From CAMAUF01 sp046152925 (GTDB taxonomy: Bacteria; Chloroflexota; Dehalococcoidia; Tepidiformales; Tepidiformaceae), in the NCBI GenBank assembly GCA_046152925.1, contig JBJXFX010000138.1, forward strand, positions 1 to 33,448: a stretch of DNA of 33,448 nt, given 5' to 3'. Below, piece after piece: positions 1 to 8,640 of this stretch (position 1 is its first letter; every line of letters starts with the position of its first letter). A program made the position numbers and the translations under genes. The notes under the pieces are model-generated. The model was not told where the DNA came from. It did no database searches and saw nothing but the letters and a program-made list of their open reading frames with translations.

Positions 1-211
1 GTTGGAGGGCGCCGCCGGTCATGATGTAGGGCGAAAAGTGGTGGTCGATCGCCCAATAGGAGTCGAAGCCGAGCGGTTCGACAAGGCTGGCGAGGTGGAT
101 CTCCTCGTCGTAGAGGAGGCTATCGCCTGCGGCCGGAAGGGGGGCGTCACGCCGTTCAAAGCGGCCCCAGTCGTCATAATTCTGAAAGTTGAAGTGGACG
201 CCAGCGCGCAT
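1..211 (-). CDS. Luciferase-like (LLM class) flavin-dependent monooxygenase, N-terminal fragment
   Basis: Only the first 70 codons are present; the gene runs off the left edge. Translation from the ATG at 211 begins MRAGVHFNFQNYDDW and continues with EEIHLASLVEPLGFDSYWAIDHH. That is the usual first strand and helix of the bacterial luciferase-like TIM barrel, with the E-x-LGFDSxW-x-x-DHH segment typical of this family. An AGGAG lies 8 nt before the ATG, which fixes the start. Family members use FMNH2 or F420H2 to oxidise or reduce small organic molecules; cofactor and substrate cannot be told from this fragment. It is one of four luciferase-like genes in the window. Confidence 0.8.
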   Translation of the reverse strand, partial: MRAGVHFNFQNYDDWGRFERRDAPLPAAGDSLLYDEEIHLASLVEPLGFDSYWAIDHHFSPYIMTGGALQ

Positions 212-296
212 CGCGGGTGCTCCTGCGGGGGAAGTCGTGGCGGCATCCTACAGAGCGGGCGTCCGCCAGGCTCGCCGTCGCGGGAGCGTGTTTACC

Positions 297-847
297 TCAG
301 CTGCGCTTGAAGAGTTCGGCGACCGGGACTTTGAACCCCGGCAGGACCTTTTCGCCAGTGAGGGTGTCGCCCTCTCGGAGGCGGGTGATGGTGCCGTCGA
401 TGCGGTGGACGAAGACCGATGTCGCGGCCGGCTCCAGGACCATACGAGCTCGACGCCAGCCTCGAAATACTCGTCGACCTTACGCGTGACTGAGTCCACG
501 AGGTCGATCGGGGAGAGCACCTCAATCACGACCGGCGGCACCGTGTGCAGGAAGCCATCTGGGAACTCTCCGTCCGGGAACGTGTTGAGGGGGACAAAGG
601 AGCCGTCGGGCTTGCGGTAGCGGTTTGGGCGCTCGGGCCAGATCTGATAAGGCGCATCCTGGAAGAGCGCCCATCCAAGCGGTTGCTCGCGGAGGAATTC
701 ACGGAGCCGAAGCACGAGGTTCGTCGCCACTATCATTTGGCCGACGGAAACGTTGAGCTTCTCCCACTTCCCATCGACGTATTCGTAGCCATCTCGTTCG
801 GGGAGTACGGGCCAAGGCTCGGTGCGCTCCAAGAGGGCGGTCGCCAT
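297..847 (-). pseudogene. Uma2-family (DUF820) nuclease-like gene with a frameshift
   Basis: From the ATG at 847 the frame encodes a Uma2-like protein (PD-(D/E)xK-superfamily fold): GYEYVDGKWEKL near the N-terminus, RKPDGSFVP in the middle, then PPVVIEVLSP and KVDEYFEAGVELVW. After ELVW the frame turns into Arg/Ser-rich nonsense and would end at 248. Adding one base at about 440-441 (a CC run on the plus strand that should be CCC) restores ELVWVLEPAATSVFVHRIDG and LREGDTLTGEKVLPGFKVPV, ending in ELFKRS with a stop at 297. The original gene was therefore about 183 codons, the normal family length. The lesion is one missing base, so either a real frameshift or a sequencing error. An intact relative lies at 18251-18820. 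The molecular role of Uma2 proteins is not settled. Confidence 0.75.
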
Positions 848-945
848 GGGTCACCTACCGGCCGGCGGCCCGCGTGATTGCGGATCTGTCCCCCGCCGCG
901 TACCGTCGCTGGCGTCCAATTTTCGCGTCACGGGAGGCCCGCACA

Positions 946-2061
946 GTGGCGATTACCGACCTCGACGACCTGCCGATTCACCAGATCCCGTACACCATGG
1001 ACCATGTCGACGGCCGCGACCCGCGCTGGGTCGATGAGCTGTGGTTCCACATTGGGGCGCCCGACGGCGTCAGCCTCGCCGTCCACATGGGCGTCTATCC
1101 CGGCACCAACAGTATGGACGCGGCCGCCTCGATCATGGCGCCAGGCGCCCAGACCGACCTGCGCTTCGCCCGCGTCCTTGAGGGCGACCGCGACCGCCGC
1201 GAGGTGGGCCCGCTGCGCGCTGAGATCGTGGAGCCGTTTCGCAGCTGGCGGCTCGTCCTCGAACCCGGCAACGGCCGGCCAGCGTCGTTCGACCTGACGT
1301 TCACGGCTACGAACGAGCCGATGGAGGTTTCGGCGCCCGTCTTTCATCGTCGCGATGGCCGCCACGTCACCTGGGACCTTTGGCATTACGCCCAGGCGGG
1401 ACGCGCGACCGGTTCGATCACCGTCGAGGGACGCACCTTCGCGCTGGACCCGGCGTGGGCCGCCGCCCGAGAGCGCTCGTGGGGGACGCGGCCAGTTTTT
1501 GGCCAGACGCCGAAATTTGCGCCCATTCCCGACAGCATCTGCAGCCGTTCGCTCTGGCTCGCTGGTGATTTCGGCGACCATTCGCTCTGGTTCTGGCGGA
1601 TGGAGCCCAACGAGGGCGGCCGGCCAAACCTTACGGGGAACCTTTCCGACGAGACGGGGCGTACACGGCTCGATGGCGCCATCGCCTTCGGGCTCGATAG
1701 CGGCAAGCCTCAGCTCCGGATTGTCGAAGCGAAGCCTGCGCTGACCTACGCCGGCGACGGGCGCAGCCTGGCGCCGAGCTCCGTCCAGCTCACTGACTGG
1801 GACGGCGCTGAGCACACGCTGGCGATCCGGCCGCTCCGGACGGTGCACTCGATCGGGCTTGGCTACGGCCACCCAGACTTCCGGCACATCGAATACAAGG
1901 GGAACCTCGCGCAGGTGGTCCGCACTGAGGTGAACGCGACCAACCACGCGGCCTTGCTCGCCAACCCGGCCGGCCACGTCAACGTGTTCGGCCTCGAACA
2001 GCTCTGCGAGCTCACGCTCGACGGTCAGCGCGGGCTTGGTGTCGCCCGGCTCAGCATCTAA
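946..2061 (+). CDS. Lipocalin-like (DUF7064/DUF7065-type) protein, first of a tandem pair
   Basis: A 371-residue beta-rich protein without signal peptide or membrane segment. I chose the GTG at 946 because GGGAGG sits 8 nt upstream and because it starts level with the downstream paralogue: ITDLDDLPIHQ...DPRWVDELWF against LTELDERFIHQ...DPRFVDQHWF. An earlier GTG at 874 would add 24 residues with no counterpart. Shared landmarks with the neighbour include R-S/T-WG-x-R near the middle (ERSWGTRP), a charged LxGAIxF strand (LDGAIAFGLDSGKPQLRIV) and GxGYGHPDFRHIEYKG near the C-terminus. These recall the two-barrel AttH/CrtC hydratase-like fold seen in proteins near lipid, steroid or terpenoid catabolism genes. 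No catalytic residue is recognised; the function is unknown. Confidence 0.7.
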   Translation: MAITDLDDLPIHQIPYTMDHVDGRDPRWVDELWFHIGAPDGVSLAVHMGVYPGTNSMDAAASIMAPGAQTDLRFARVLEGDRDRREVGPLRAEIVEPFRSWRLVLEPGNGRPASFDLTFTATNEPMEVSAPVFHRRDGRHVTWDLWHYAQAGRATGSITVEGRTFALDPAWAAARERSWGTRPVFGQTPKFAPIPDSICSRSLWLAGDFGDHSLWFWRMEPNEGGRPNLTGNLSDETGRTRLDGAIAFGLDSGKPQLRIVEAKPALTYAGDGRSLAPSSVQLTDWDGAEHTLAIRPLRTVHSIGLGYGHPDFRHIEYKGNLAQVVRTEVNATNHAALLANPAGHVNVFGLEQLCELTLDGQRGLGVARLSI

Positions 2062-2072
2062 GGAGGACGGCC

Positions 2073-3254
2073 ATGCTCACCGAGCTCGACGAACGCTTCA
2101 TCCACCAGACGGCCCGGCCGATCGACCAACTTAACGACAGCGACCCGCGCTTTGTCGACCAACACTGGTTCCAGGCCATGGATACGCAGGGGCGATTTAT
2201 CGTTGGCGCGAATTGGCCGATCTGGTCGAACAACAACGTTATCGAAACGGGCCAGATCATCGTCCACAACGGAAAGCAGTACAACCTGCGATACCACCGG
2301 GAATGGCGCCAACAGGGGTACAAGTCCGAGCGCTTGAATTTGCGCGTGGGGCCTGCCTCGATGGAAGTGATCGACCCCCTCCGCAAGGCGCGCTTCGCGC
2401 TGGAGCCGGACAACGAGTTCGGGATCAGTTACGACTTGACGATGGAGACGCGGCTCCGGCCGGTAGAGACGCGGACGCCGATCTACAGCCGCCGGAATGG
2501 ACTCGCGAACATCCTGCCCTACTTCGAAATCCTCGGACGCTGGAGCGGCTTCCTGAAAGTCGACGGCCAGACCTACGAGGTCAACCACGAGAACACGTGG
2601 GGCCAACGCGACCGCTGTTGGGCTTCGCTGGGGAGCGAGCGGTTCCAGGGCTGGCGGCCGCCGCTGACGCCGCCCCAAAGCCGCCTCCACTGGCACAGTC
2701 ACATCCAGTTCGAAGACATGGGTTTCTGGTGGTGGCTGGATGAGGAGGTTGGCCACCCGCGGCTGAATGGCACGCTCGCCGACGGTCGCGGCGGCCAGTT
2801 CGACGGCGCGATTACCTGGCGAGCGGGCGACCCGCGCCGCCAGATCCGCCTGGTGGACTTCAAGGATTACGATATCGAGAGCCAGCCGGGCACGCTCAAG
2901 TTCCAGCGGGCTCGGGTGACGGTGGTCGACGAGTTCGGGAAGGAGTACCCGCTCCAGTTCGAAATCCTGGCGCCCAATGCGACGCGGCACATCAAGGGTG
3001 AGGGGTACGGCGACCCCGAGTTCTTGGGCGCCTACCACGGCGACGGTTACCACCGCTTCGATGTCTACGACCTGGAGGATTACTCGACCTACAAGTCGTT
3101 CGCGCCGGCGGCCTGGAGCGGCGAGCACGCCGTGAGGGCGACCTATGGCAGCCGTTCGGGGATCGGCCACATGGAAATGACCGGGACAGGCCCGTTGCCG
3201 CAATGGGGCGTCCCCGCTGCTGGCGAGGCGCGCCAATCGACAATGACGGGCTGA
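2073..3254 (+). CDS. Lipocalin-like (DUF7064/DUF7065-type) protein, second of a tandem pair
   Basis: A 393-residue paralogue of the gene 11 nt upstream, starting at ATG 2073 behind a strong AAGGAGG. It has the same architecture: IHQxARPIDQLNDSDPRFVDQHWF at the N-terminus, ENTWGQRDRCW in the middle (the WG-x-R position), FDGAITWRAGDPRRQIRLVDF, and GEGYGDPEFLGAYHG near the C-terminus. The centre is rich in Trp and His (WRPPLTPPQSRLHWHSH, then FWWWLDEEVGHPRLNG), which could line a hydrophobic ligand pocket. No signal peptide. The tight spacing implies co-transcription and perhaps a heteromeric complex. It converges on the flavoprotein at 3267-5261 with only 12 nt between stops. Function unknown; hydratase or ligand-binding roles are guesses. 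Confidence 0.7.
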   Translation: MLTELDERFIHQTARPIDQLNDSDPRFVDQHWFQAMDTQGRFIVGANWPIWSNNNVIETGQIIVHNGKQYNLRYHREWRQQGYKSERLNLRVGPASMEVIDPLRKARFALEPDNEFGISYDLTMETRLRPVETRTPIYSRRNGLANILPYFEILGRWSGFLKVDGQTYEVNHENTWGQRDRCWASLGSERFQGWRPPLTPPQSRLHWHSHIQFEDMGFWWWLDEEVGHPRLNGTLADGRGGQFDGAITWRAGDPRRQIRLVDFKDYDIESQPGTLKFQRARVTVVDEFGKEYPLQFEILAPNATRHIKGEGYGDPEFLGAYHGDGYHRFDVYDLEDYSTYKSFAPAAWSGEHAVRATYGSRSGIGHMEMTGTGPLPQWGVPAAGEARQSTMTG

Positions 3255-3266
3255 GGCGCCCGGCTG

Positions 3267-5261
3267 TTAGACGTTGAGCGCCGCGTAATGGCCGCTGTGG
3301 ATCGCCATCTCGAGCCAGCGCGGCGCCAGCGCATCCCCGACGACGTCGACCTTTCCGTCGAAACCGGCGATCGCGTCGGCCAGCTCCGTGTTCGGGATGT
3401 TGCCCGACATCAGCACGACCATGTCGGCCGCGACGCGTTCGTCTTGGCCGGAGTCGAGGTTGCGCAGCAACACGTCGGACTCGGTTACTTCGACGAGTTG
3501 CGACCGTGGCACGAGGCGGAAGCCGCTGGGGTGGCCGGTGAGCCGCCTCAGGGCCGGTTCTTGCATCAATGCGCCGGCCACGAGCGTCCCGAGGCTGAGG
3601 TGGCGCGTGACGAACGTGACGGCGACGCCCGCCTGGAGGAGTAACTCGGCCACGCCGATCGCTGGGTAGTGGCCGACATCGTCGAGCAGGATCGCCTTCG
3701 TGCCGAGGGTCGCCTGGCCGTCGGCCACGTCCCAATACGACCAGACGTGGGGAAGGTGGAGGCCCGCGGGCGGCTCCGTCGGGCGCATCGCCTGGAAACC
3801 GTCGACGCGTGGCGTCGAGCCAGTGGCGATGATGACCGCGTCGGGCCGTTCGTTTTCCAGCCATTCGAAGGAACGGTGCCAGCGGTCCCACTGGCCGGCG
3901 TCGACCGGCGTGTTGAGGCGGATGTCGACCTCCAGGGCGCGCACCTGGCCTTCGAGCCAGTCCGCCGCCTCGCCGATCTCGGAGCGGAAGGGGAGCTTTC
4001 GGGCGACGTTGAGCTGGCCGCCGAGGCGGTCCGTTGCTTCGACCAGGGTGACCTTGTGGCCGCGCAGCGCCGCGACGCGGGCTGCTTCGAGGCCGGCCGG
4101 GCCACCACCCACGACCAGGACGCGCTTTGGCTGAGCTGCTGGCTGGAGGCGGTCGTCGCCGAAGCGGCCCTCCTGGCCAGCGCCGACGTTGACGGTGCAG
4201 CCGAAGCGCATCAGGGGGCCCGTGCGGCCGCCAATGCACCCCTGATTGCAGCCGATGCACGGCCGGATGTCGGCTTCGCGCCCTTCCTGCGCCTTCCGGA
4301 CGATGTCCGGGTCCGCGATGGTGGCGCGCACCATCGAGACCATATCCGCCCGGCCGCTGGCGATGATCTCCTCGGCCTCGGCGATCGTCTTAATCCGCCC
4401 GACGACGATGGTGGGCTTCGTCAGGGCTTTGGAGGCGACCGTGCTGCGATCGAGTTCGTACCCGTGGGGCTCGTGCATCCCGCCGATGAACTGGTCGAAG
4501 GTGTAGTAGCTCCCGACCGAGATCGAGAAGAAGTCGAGGAGGCCGTCGGCCTCCAGGGCGAGGGCGATGTCGCGGTTCTCGTCAGGCGTGATGCCGTCGC
4601 TGATGCCCTCCGAGGCAGTGAGGCGGATACCAAGCGGGTAATCTGGGCCGACTTCGGAGCGGACCGCCGCGACCACTTCCCGCGCGAACCGCATCCGGTT
4701 CTCGAAGCTGCCGCCGTACTCGTCTTGGCGCAGGTTCGTCACGCGCGACATAAATTGTGTCAACAGGTAGCCGTGGGCGCCGTGGATCTCGATCCCGTCG
4801 AGTCCGCCCTGTTTGCAGTGGCGGGCCGCGCGGGCATAGCCAGCGACGACTTCGTCGATCATGCCCTTGGTCATCGGCAGCGGGAGGACCGTGGCTTGGG
4901 CGCCGAGCACTCGCGATGGCGCCCAGGGCGGGCCGCCAGTCAGGGTCATCGCGTTATTGCCCGAGTGCCAGAGCTGCTGCATCACCTTCATGCCATGCGG
5001 GCGGCAGGCCTCCATCATTCGTTCGTAGTCGGCGACGATCTCCGGCCGGAAGGCGAGCAGCGAGGCCGCGCAGGTGGGATGGACGGAGGCGACCTCGAGG
5101 AAGGTCAGTCCCACGCCGCCCCTCGCACGCGCGGCGTGGTAGTCGATGAGGACTTGGACGCCGCCGCTGGAGAGCCCAGTCCCGTGGGCCGAACGGACGA
5201 TGCGGTTCTTCACCGTGAGCTGATTGAGGCGGATCGGGCTGAAAACGTTCGGATACGGCAC
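3267..5261 (-). CDS. Old Yellow Enzyme family iron-sulfur flavoprotein (2,4-dienoyl-CoA reductase-like)
   Basis: 664 residues, the usual size of the FadH / trimethylamine-dehydrogenase group. The N-terminal TIM barrel binds FMN and carries the family block IEIHGAHGYLLTQFMS followed by N-x-R-x-DEYGGSFENR. A 4Fe-4S site follows as CIGCNQGC with a fourth Cys in FGCTVN. The C-terminal half has an FAD/NAD(P)H Rossmann motif, VLVVGGGPAGLEAARVA, and a second dinucleotide region ending SGNIPNTELADAI. These enzymes pass electrons from NAD(P)H through FAD and the cluster to FMN to reduce C=C bonds of enones or dienoyl-CoA. The GTG at 5261 is chosen because an AGGAG lies 8 nt upstream and PYPNVFSPIRL is the typical barrel start; a longer open frame upstream is not supported. 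The substrate is not determined. Confidence 0.88.
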   Translation of the reverse strand: MPYPNVFSPIRLNQLTVKNRIVRSAHGTGLSSGGVQVLIDYHAARARGGVGLTFLEVASVHPTCAASLLAFRPEIVADYERMMEACRPHGMKVMQQLWHSGNNAMTLTGGPPWAPSRVLGAQATVLPLPMTKGMIDEVVAGYARAARHCKQGGLDGIEIHGAHGYLLTQFMSRVTNLRQDEYGGSFENRMRFAREVVAAVRSEVGPDYPLGIRLTASEGISDGITPDENRDIALALEADGLLDFFSISVGSYYTFDQFIGGMHEPHGYELDRSTVASKALTKPTIVVGRIKTIAEAEEIIASGRADMVSMVRATIADPDIVRKAQEGREADIRPCIGCNQGCIGGRTGPLMRFGCTVNVGAGQEGRFGDDRLQPAAQPKRVLVVGGGPAGLEAARVAALRGHKVTLVEATDRLGGQLNVARKLPFRSEIGEAADWLEGQVRALEVDIRLNTPVDAGQWDRWHRSFEWLENERPDAVIIATGSTPRVDGFQAMRPTEPPAGLHLPHVWSYWDVADGQATLGTKAILLDDVGHYPAIGVAELLLQAGVAVTFVTRHLSLGTLVAGALMQEPALRRLTGHPSGFRLVPRSQLVEVTESDVLLRNLDSGQDERVAADMVVLMSGNIPNTELADAIAGFDGKVDVVGDALAPRWLEMAIHSGHYAALNV

Positions 5262-5291
5262 TCGGAGACTCCTGGTTTGATCGGCGATCGC

Positions 5292-5342
5292 GTTATACCC
5301 CCTGACGCGGTGGACCGCTGCGGTGCGAGGCTGGGCTATAGT
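5292..5342. promoter_or_regulatory. Divergent promoter region between the flavoprotein and the FHA gene
   Basis: The 141-nt gap between the two divergent starts holds two -10-like hexamers: TATAAC on the minus strand (plus-strand 5292-5297), facing the flavoprotein, and TATAGT at 5337-5342, facing the FHA gene. Neither has a convincing -35 at the expected distance, so both are weak calls. Confidence 0.25.
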
Positions 5343-5402
5343 TAGCCTTGCGGGCCAGCCGGCCGGTGAGAATGCGCCAAAAACGCCGGAGGGCCAAACG
5401 CC

Positions 5403-6482
5403 GTGCCGCTCTTGATCCGAGTCCCCGATGTGTCTGGCGGCGGCGAGTACCCGCTGGTCGGCACGGTGTCGATCGGGCGCGGGGACCAGAACACCGTGTC
5501 GATCGAGCACTTCGACGTGGCGCGGCGGCATGCCGAGGTCGTGCTGGTCGAAGGGGATGCGTTCTTCTACGACCTTGGCGCACCGAACGGCAGCAAGGTG
5601 AATGGCGCGCCCGCCACGCCCGACATCGCCGTGCCGTTGAAGGCTGGCGACCAGATCACGATCGCAGACGTCCTGACGTTCGAGGTCGCGGAGGAGGCGT
5701 CGATCGCACGGGCGCCCGCCGTGGCCCCGCCTGTGGAGGCGATCGCGCCCGTCCCCGCGCCGGTCGAGAGCCCAACTCGTGTGATCCCGCCCGTGGCGGC
5801 GCCACCGGTCCACCCCCGGCCCGCACCCCCGCTTCCCCGCGTCGAGGAAACAGCGGCCACTGCTGCTGGCGGGGATCCGCCGGTTGCTCCCCGCCCCAGA
5901 CGCGGGCTGCTGCTGTTGCTGGCGGCGGGCGTGACTGTGCTGGTCGTCGGCGGGGCGGCCGCCTTCGCCTTGGTGGGCGGCGGGGACGACGACGCGCCGG
6001 CCTCTCCCACTCCGGCCAGCGCCACCACGACAGCCCCGGCGACCGCGAGCGCGGCTTCAACCGTCGCGAGTCCCACGCCTACGGCCGCGGTTTCGCCGAC
6101 CGCCACGCTGGCCCCCAGTGCCACGCCGACCGCGACGGTCGCGGGGCCGACCCCGCTCCCCTCAGTGACCCCGCCCGCTGAGGCCGGGGGCCGTTCGCAG
6201 CTCCGCTCCGGCCTGACGGCGGTCGTGGGGACCGCGGGCTGCACGTTGAAGGCGTCGACCGAACCGACCGAAGCGCAAAGCCCGACGAACCGCGTGGTCC
6301 TCCAGCTTTGCCTCGGCGATGAAGTCGTGGTCGCAACGAACTCGCCCGCGATCTCGACGGTACGCGTGACCGAGGGCCTCGTGTTCTGGCGGGTGCTCGT
6401 GAAGAAGACAGGTGATGTCCTCTGGGTCAAAGAGGTTGAAGTGGTGAGCGGGAACCGCTTCCTGGTGCCGCTTAACCGCTGA
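5403..6482 (+). CDS. FHA-domain single-pass membrane protein
   Basis: 359 residues from a GTG preceded by GGAGGG at 9 nt. Residues 1-95 form a forkhead-associated domain, with SIGRGDQN (phosphothreonine-binding loop), RRHAEV and DLGAPNGSKVNG in the expected order. Residues about 100-165 are a Pro/Ala-rich linker, 168-193 a single hydrophobic helix after RPRRG, and about 200-255 a Ser/Thr/Pro-rich stalk. The last roughly 100 residues form a compact domain (GCTLKASTEPTEAQSP, then VVLQLCLGDEVVVAT) that should lie outside the cell because the FHA end is cytoplasmic. FHA domains read Ser/Thr phosphorylation, but no Ser/Thr kinase gene lies nearby. The outer domain is not recognised; it could be a sensor or a wall anchor. 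Confidence 0.8.
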   Translation: MPLLIRVPDVSGGGEYPLVGTVSIGRGDQNTVSIEHFDVARRHAEVVLVEGDAFFYDLGAPNGSKVNGAPATPDIAVPLKAGDQITIADVLTFEVAEEASIARAPAVAPPVEAIAPVPAPVESPTRVIPPVAAPPVHPRPAPPLPRVEETAATAAGGDPPVAPRPRRGLLLLLAAGVTVLVVGGAAAFALVGGGDDDAPASPTPASATTTAPATASAASTVASPTPTAAVSPTATLAPSATPTATVAGPTPLPSVTPPAEAGGRSQLRSGLTAVVGTAGCTLKASTEPTEAQSPTNRVVLQLCLGDEVVVATNSPAISTVRVTEGLVFWRVLVKKTGDVLWVKEVEVVSGNRFLVPLNR

Positions 6483-6499
6483 CCGGGCCTGCTGGCGGC

Positions 6500-6511
6500 G
6501 GCCACGTGGCC
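6500..6511. repeat. 12-bp perfect palindrome before the universal stress gene
   Basis: GGCCACGTGGCC lies 18 nt after the FHA stop and about 70 nt before the universal stress protein start. It could be an operator or part of a terminator, but no U-tract follows. In such GC-rich DNA it may be chance. Confidence 0.25.
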
Positions 6512-6582
6512 CTCGACCGGCGGCCCCGAACTAGGGTAGGTTGGTAAAGGGCAATCGCAGACTCGCGAATTGGAGAGCGCAC

Positions 6583-7455
6583 ATGAAGATCCTGTACACA
6601 TCCGACGGGTCCGAGCGCAGCCGCGCCGCACTTCCACACGCTGCCCGCCTTGCGCAGGCGAGCGGGTCGAAGCTGAACGCCCTCCGCGTGCTCGACCGGC
6701 GGATGGACCTCGGCGGGGAGCTCGCCACTTCCGTCAAGAAGGCATCCGACACCGTCGCCTCGCAATGGACCGAGGCGCTGCTCGCCGAGGCGAAAGAGGC
6801 CGGACTGACGGTCGAGCCGATCGTCGAGCCAAAGCGGCGCCGGGAAGACACAGCGGCGGCAGTGCTCCGCGTGGCCGAGGCGGAGGATGCGTCGGTCGTC
6901 GTGATGGCGACGCGCGGTTCGGGTGCGTTGCGCCATGCATTGCTCGGGAGCGTCGCCATGACCGTGCTCGGGCACTCCGAGATCCCCGTGATGCTGACCG
7001 GCGAACGAATCGCCCCGCCCCGTGGGGGCGAACAGCCCTACCACGTTCTGATCACGACGGATGGCTCGGCGGCCTCGGCGGCGGTCTGGCCCGCCTTCCG
7101 GCGCGTATTCCGGCGGGCCGGGGGCCACGACATCAAGGTCACGTTGTTGCGCATCCATGCGCCCGCTACCGGCGACGCGCGGACCGAGCTCGGGACGCTC
7201 GACGCGGAGTGGCAACTGGCGCAGTTCAGGCGGAGCCTGCCCCGCCGGTTGGAGGCGGAGTCCTTGGTCCGCACGATCGAGACGCTCGGCGGGGTGGACT
7301 CGGCGATATTGACGGCCGCCGAGGAGACGGGGGCCGATACGATCTGGATGGCTTCGCACGGCCATTCGCTCCGGAGGCACCTGCTCGCTGGGAGCGTCGC
7401 GCTCGGCGTCGTCAGCCGTTCACCTGTGCCGGTGACGCTCGTCCGGGTGGACTGA
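6583..7455 (+). CDS. Tandem-domain universal stress protein (UspA family)
   Basis: 290 residues from ATG 6583, which has GGAGAG 5 nt upstream; an in-frame GTG... extension to 6541 lacks family sequence. Two UspA domains lie in tandem. The first starts MKILYTSDGSERSRAALPHA and ends with the nucleotide-binding signature TRGSGALRHALLGSVAMTV. The second starts YHVLITTDGSAASAAVW and ends SHGHSLRRHLLAGSVALGVV. Tandem Usp proteins bind ATP/ADP and are usually induced by starvation, hypoxia or oxidative stress; partners are unknown. The second domain has a shorter, less canonical Gly loop, so it may bind nucleotide weakly. It is likely cytoplasmic and monocistronic or first before the ABC genes. Confidence 0.85.
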   Translation: MKILYTSDGSERSRAALPHAARLAQASGSKLNALRVLDRRMDLGGELATSVKKASDTVASQWTEALLAEAKEAGLTVEPIVEPKRRREDTAAAVLRVAEAEDASVVVMATRGSGALRHALLGSVAMTVLGHSEIPVMLTGERIAPPRGGEQPYHVLITTDGSAASAAVWPAFRRVFRRAGGHDIKVTLLRIHAPATGDARTELGTLDAEWQLAQFRRSLPRRLEAESLVRTIETLGGVDSAILTAAEETGADTIWMASHGHSLRRHLLAGSVALGVVSRSPVPVTLVRVD

Positions 7456-7521
7456 GGCAGTTGGGGCCCTTTCCGAGGTACGCATGGCCTTGATGAGCGG
7501 CAGTCTGGCGAGCACGCTCGA

Positions 7522-8640
7522 ATGGTGTCGTTCGTCGGCCTCGTCCTCAAGAACCTCCTCCGGCAAAAGGTGCGCGCTGGGCTCACCTTGCTTGGCATCA
7601 CCGTCGGGATCACGACCGTGGTTGCGCTGGGCGCGATCACCTCAGGTTTTAAGGCGTCTTCGGGCGGTCTGATCACGGCACGGGGCGCCGACCTGATGGT
7701 CGCCCAACGCGGCGCCGCGGATCTCAGCTTCAGCACCATCCCGGAAGACGCGCTCGGGGCCGTCGCGGCTGTGCCGGGGGTCGCGCGTGCCGAAGGATCG
7801 TTGTTTCACATCACCCGGGCCGGATCGAACCTGTTCTTCTTTCTCGTTGGCGTCGACCCCGGGGCGCTTGTGACGAACCCTCCTTCGTTGTCGGCGGGCC
7901 GGCTTTTGGCTGCTGGCGCCGAACGGGAAGTGTTGCTCGGCGAAGGCGCTGCGAAGGACCTCGGCGTGGAGGTCGGCGACCAAGTGGAGTTGAGTGACCT
8001 CCGCTTCGCTGTCGTTGGCATCTACCGGTCCGACGGTCTGCTCGAAAACAACGGCGCGTATACGGACCTCGCGACGGTCCAGACGTTGACGGCCAAGCCT
8101 CGGGTCCTCAGCGTCATCCACGTCGGGCTCGCGCCCGGGGCCAGCCTGGAAGAGACGGCGCGCACGATCGAAACCACCGTCCCGTCGGTCGTGACGATCG
8201 TCGACATCGACGACATCGGGAAGGTCGACCAGGGGATTAAAGTGTTGGACGCGGCGAACATCGCAATCTCGCTGCTCGCTGTCGGCATCGGCGCCATCGG
8301 AGTGATGAACACAATGGTGATGTCCGTGTTCGAGCGGACGCGTGAAATCGGGATCTTCCGGGCTGTCGGGTGGAGTGGCTCGCGCGTCTTCCGGATGATT
8401 CTGACCGAATCGTTGATCCTGTGCGTCGTCGCGGCCGGCCTTGGGATCGGGCTCGGCGTGGCGATCGCGGAGGCGGTCACGCTGGTGCCTGCGGTGGAGA
8501 ATCTGCTCGTCCCCGCCTATTCGGGGGCCCTCCTGGTGCGCGCCGTCGGCGTTGCGGTGGTCGTGGCCGTGGCCGGCGCGCTCTACCCGGCGTTCCGGGC
8601 GGTGCGGCTCACGCCGCTGGAAGCGCTCCGCTATGAGTGA
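7522..8640 (+). CDS. ABC transporter permease, FtsX/MacB/LolC type
   Basis: 372 residues. Architecture is one N-terminal membrane helix (about 20-42, LTLLGITVGITTVVALGAI), an extracytoplasmic MacB-like domain of about 210 residues, then three C-terminal helices (about 250-275, 295-325 and 335-360) in an FtsX domain. The FtsX landmarks TREIGIFRAVGWSGSRV and the C-terminal AVRLTPLEALRYE are clear. Permeases of this class act by mechanotransmission: they export peptides or lipoproteins, or gate envelope enzymes, rather than import solutes. The ATG at 7522 has no obvious Shine-Dalgarno site. The stop codon overlaps the ATPase start by 8 nt, so the two subunits are translationally coupled; as a half-size permease it should act as a dimer. 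Confidence 0.88.
   Translation: MVSFVGLVLKNLLRQKVRAGLTLLGITVGITTVVALGAITSGFKASSGGLITARGADLMVAQRGAADLSFSTIPEDALGAVAAVPGVARAEGSLFHITRAGSNLFFFLVGVDPGALVTNPPSLSAGRLLAAGAEREVLLGEGAAKDLGVEVGDQVELSDLRFAVVGIYRSDGLLENNGAYTDLATVQTLTAKPRVLSVIHVGLAPGASLEETARTIETTVPSVVTIVDIDDIGKVDQGIKVLDAANIAISLLAVGIGAIGVMNTMVMSVFERTREIGIFRAVGWSGSRVFRMILTESLILCVVAAGLGIGLGVAIAEAVTLVPAVENLLVPAYSGALLVRAVGVAVVVAVAGALYPAFRAVRLTPLEALRYE

Noticed and set aside
874..945. Upstream GTG start for the first lipocalin-like gene
   Set aside because: No ribosome site, and the added 24 residues have no match in the tandem paralogue; GTG 946 has GGGAGG at 8 nt.
3669..5345. A 558-codon open frame antisense to the flavoprotein
   Set aside because: High GC keeps antisense frames open. 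The minus strand carries full OYE, Fe-S and FAD motifs, while this frame has no recognisable domain.
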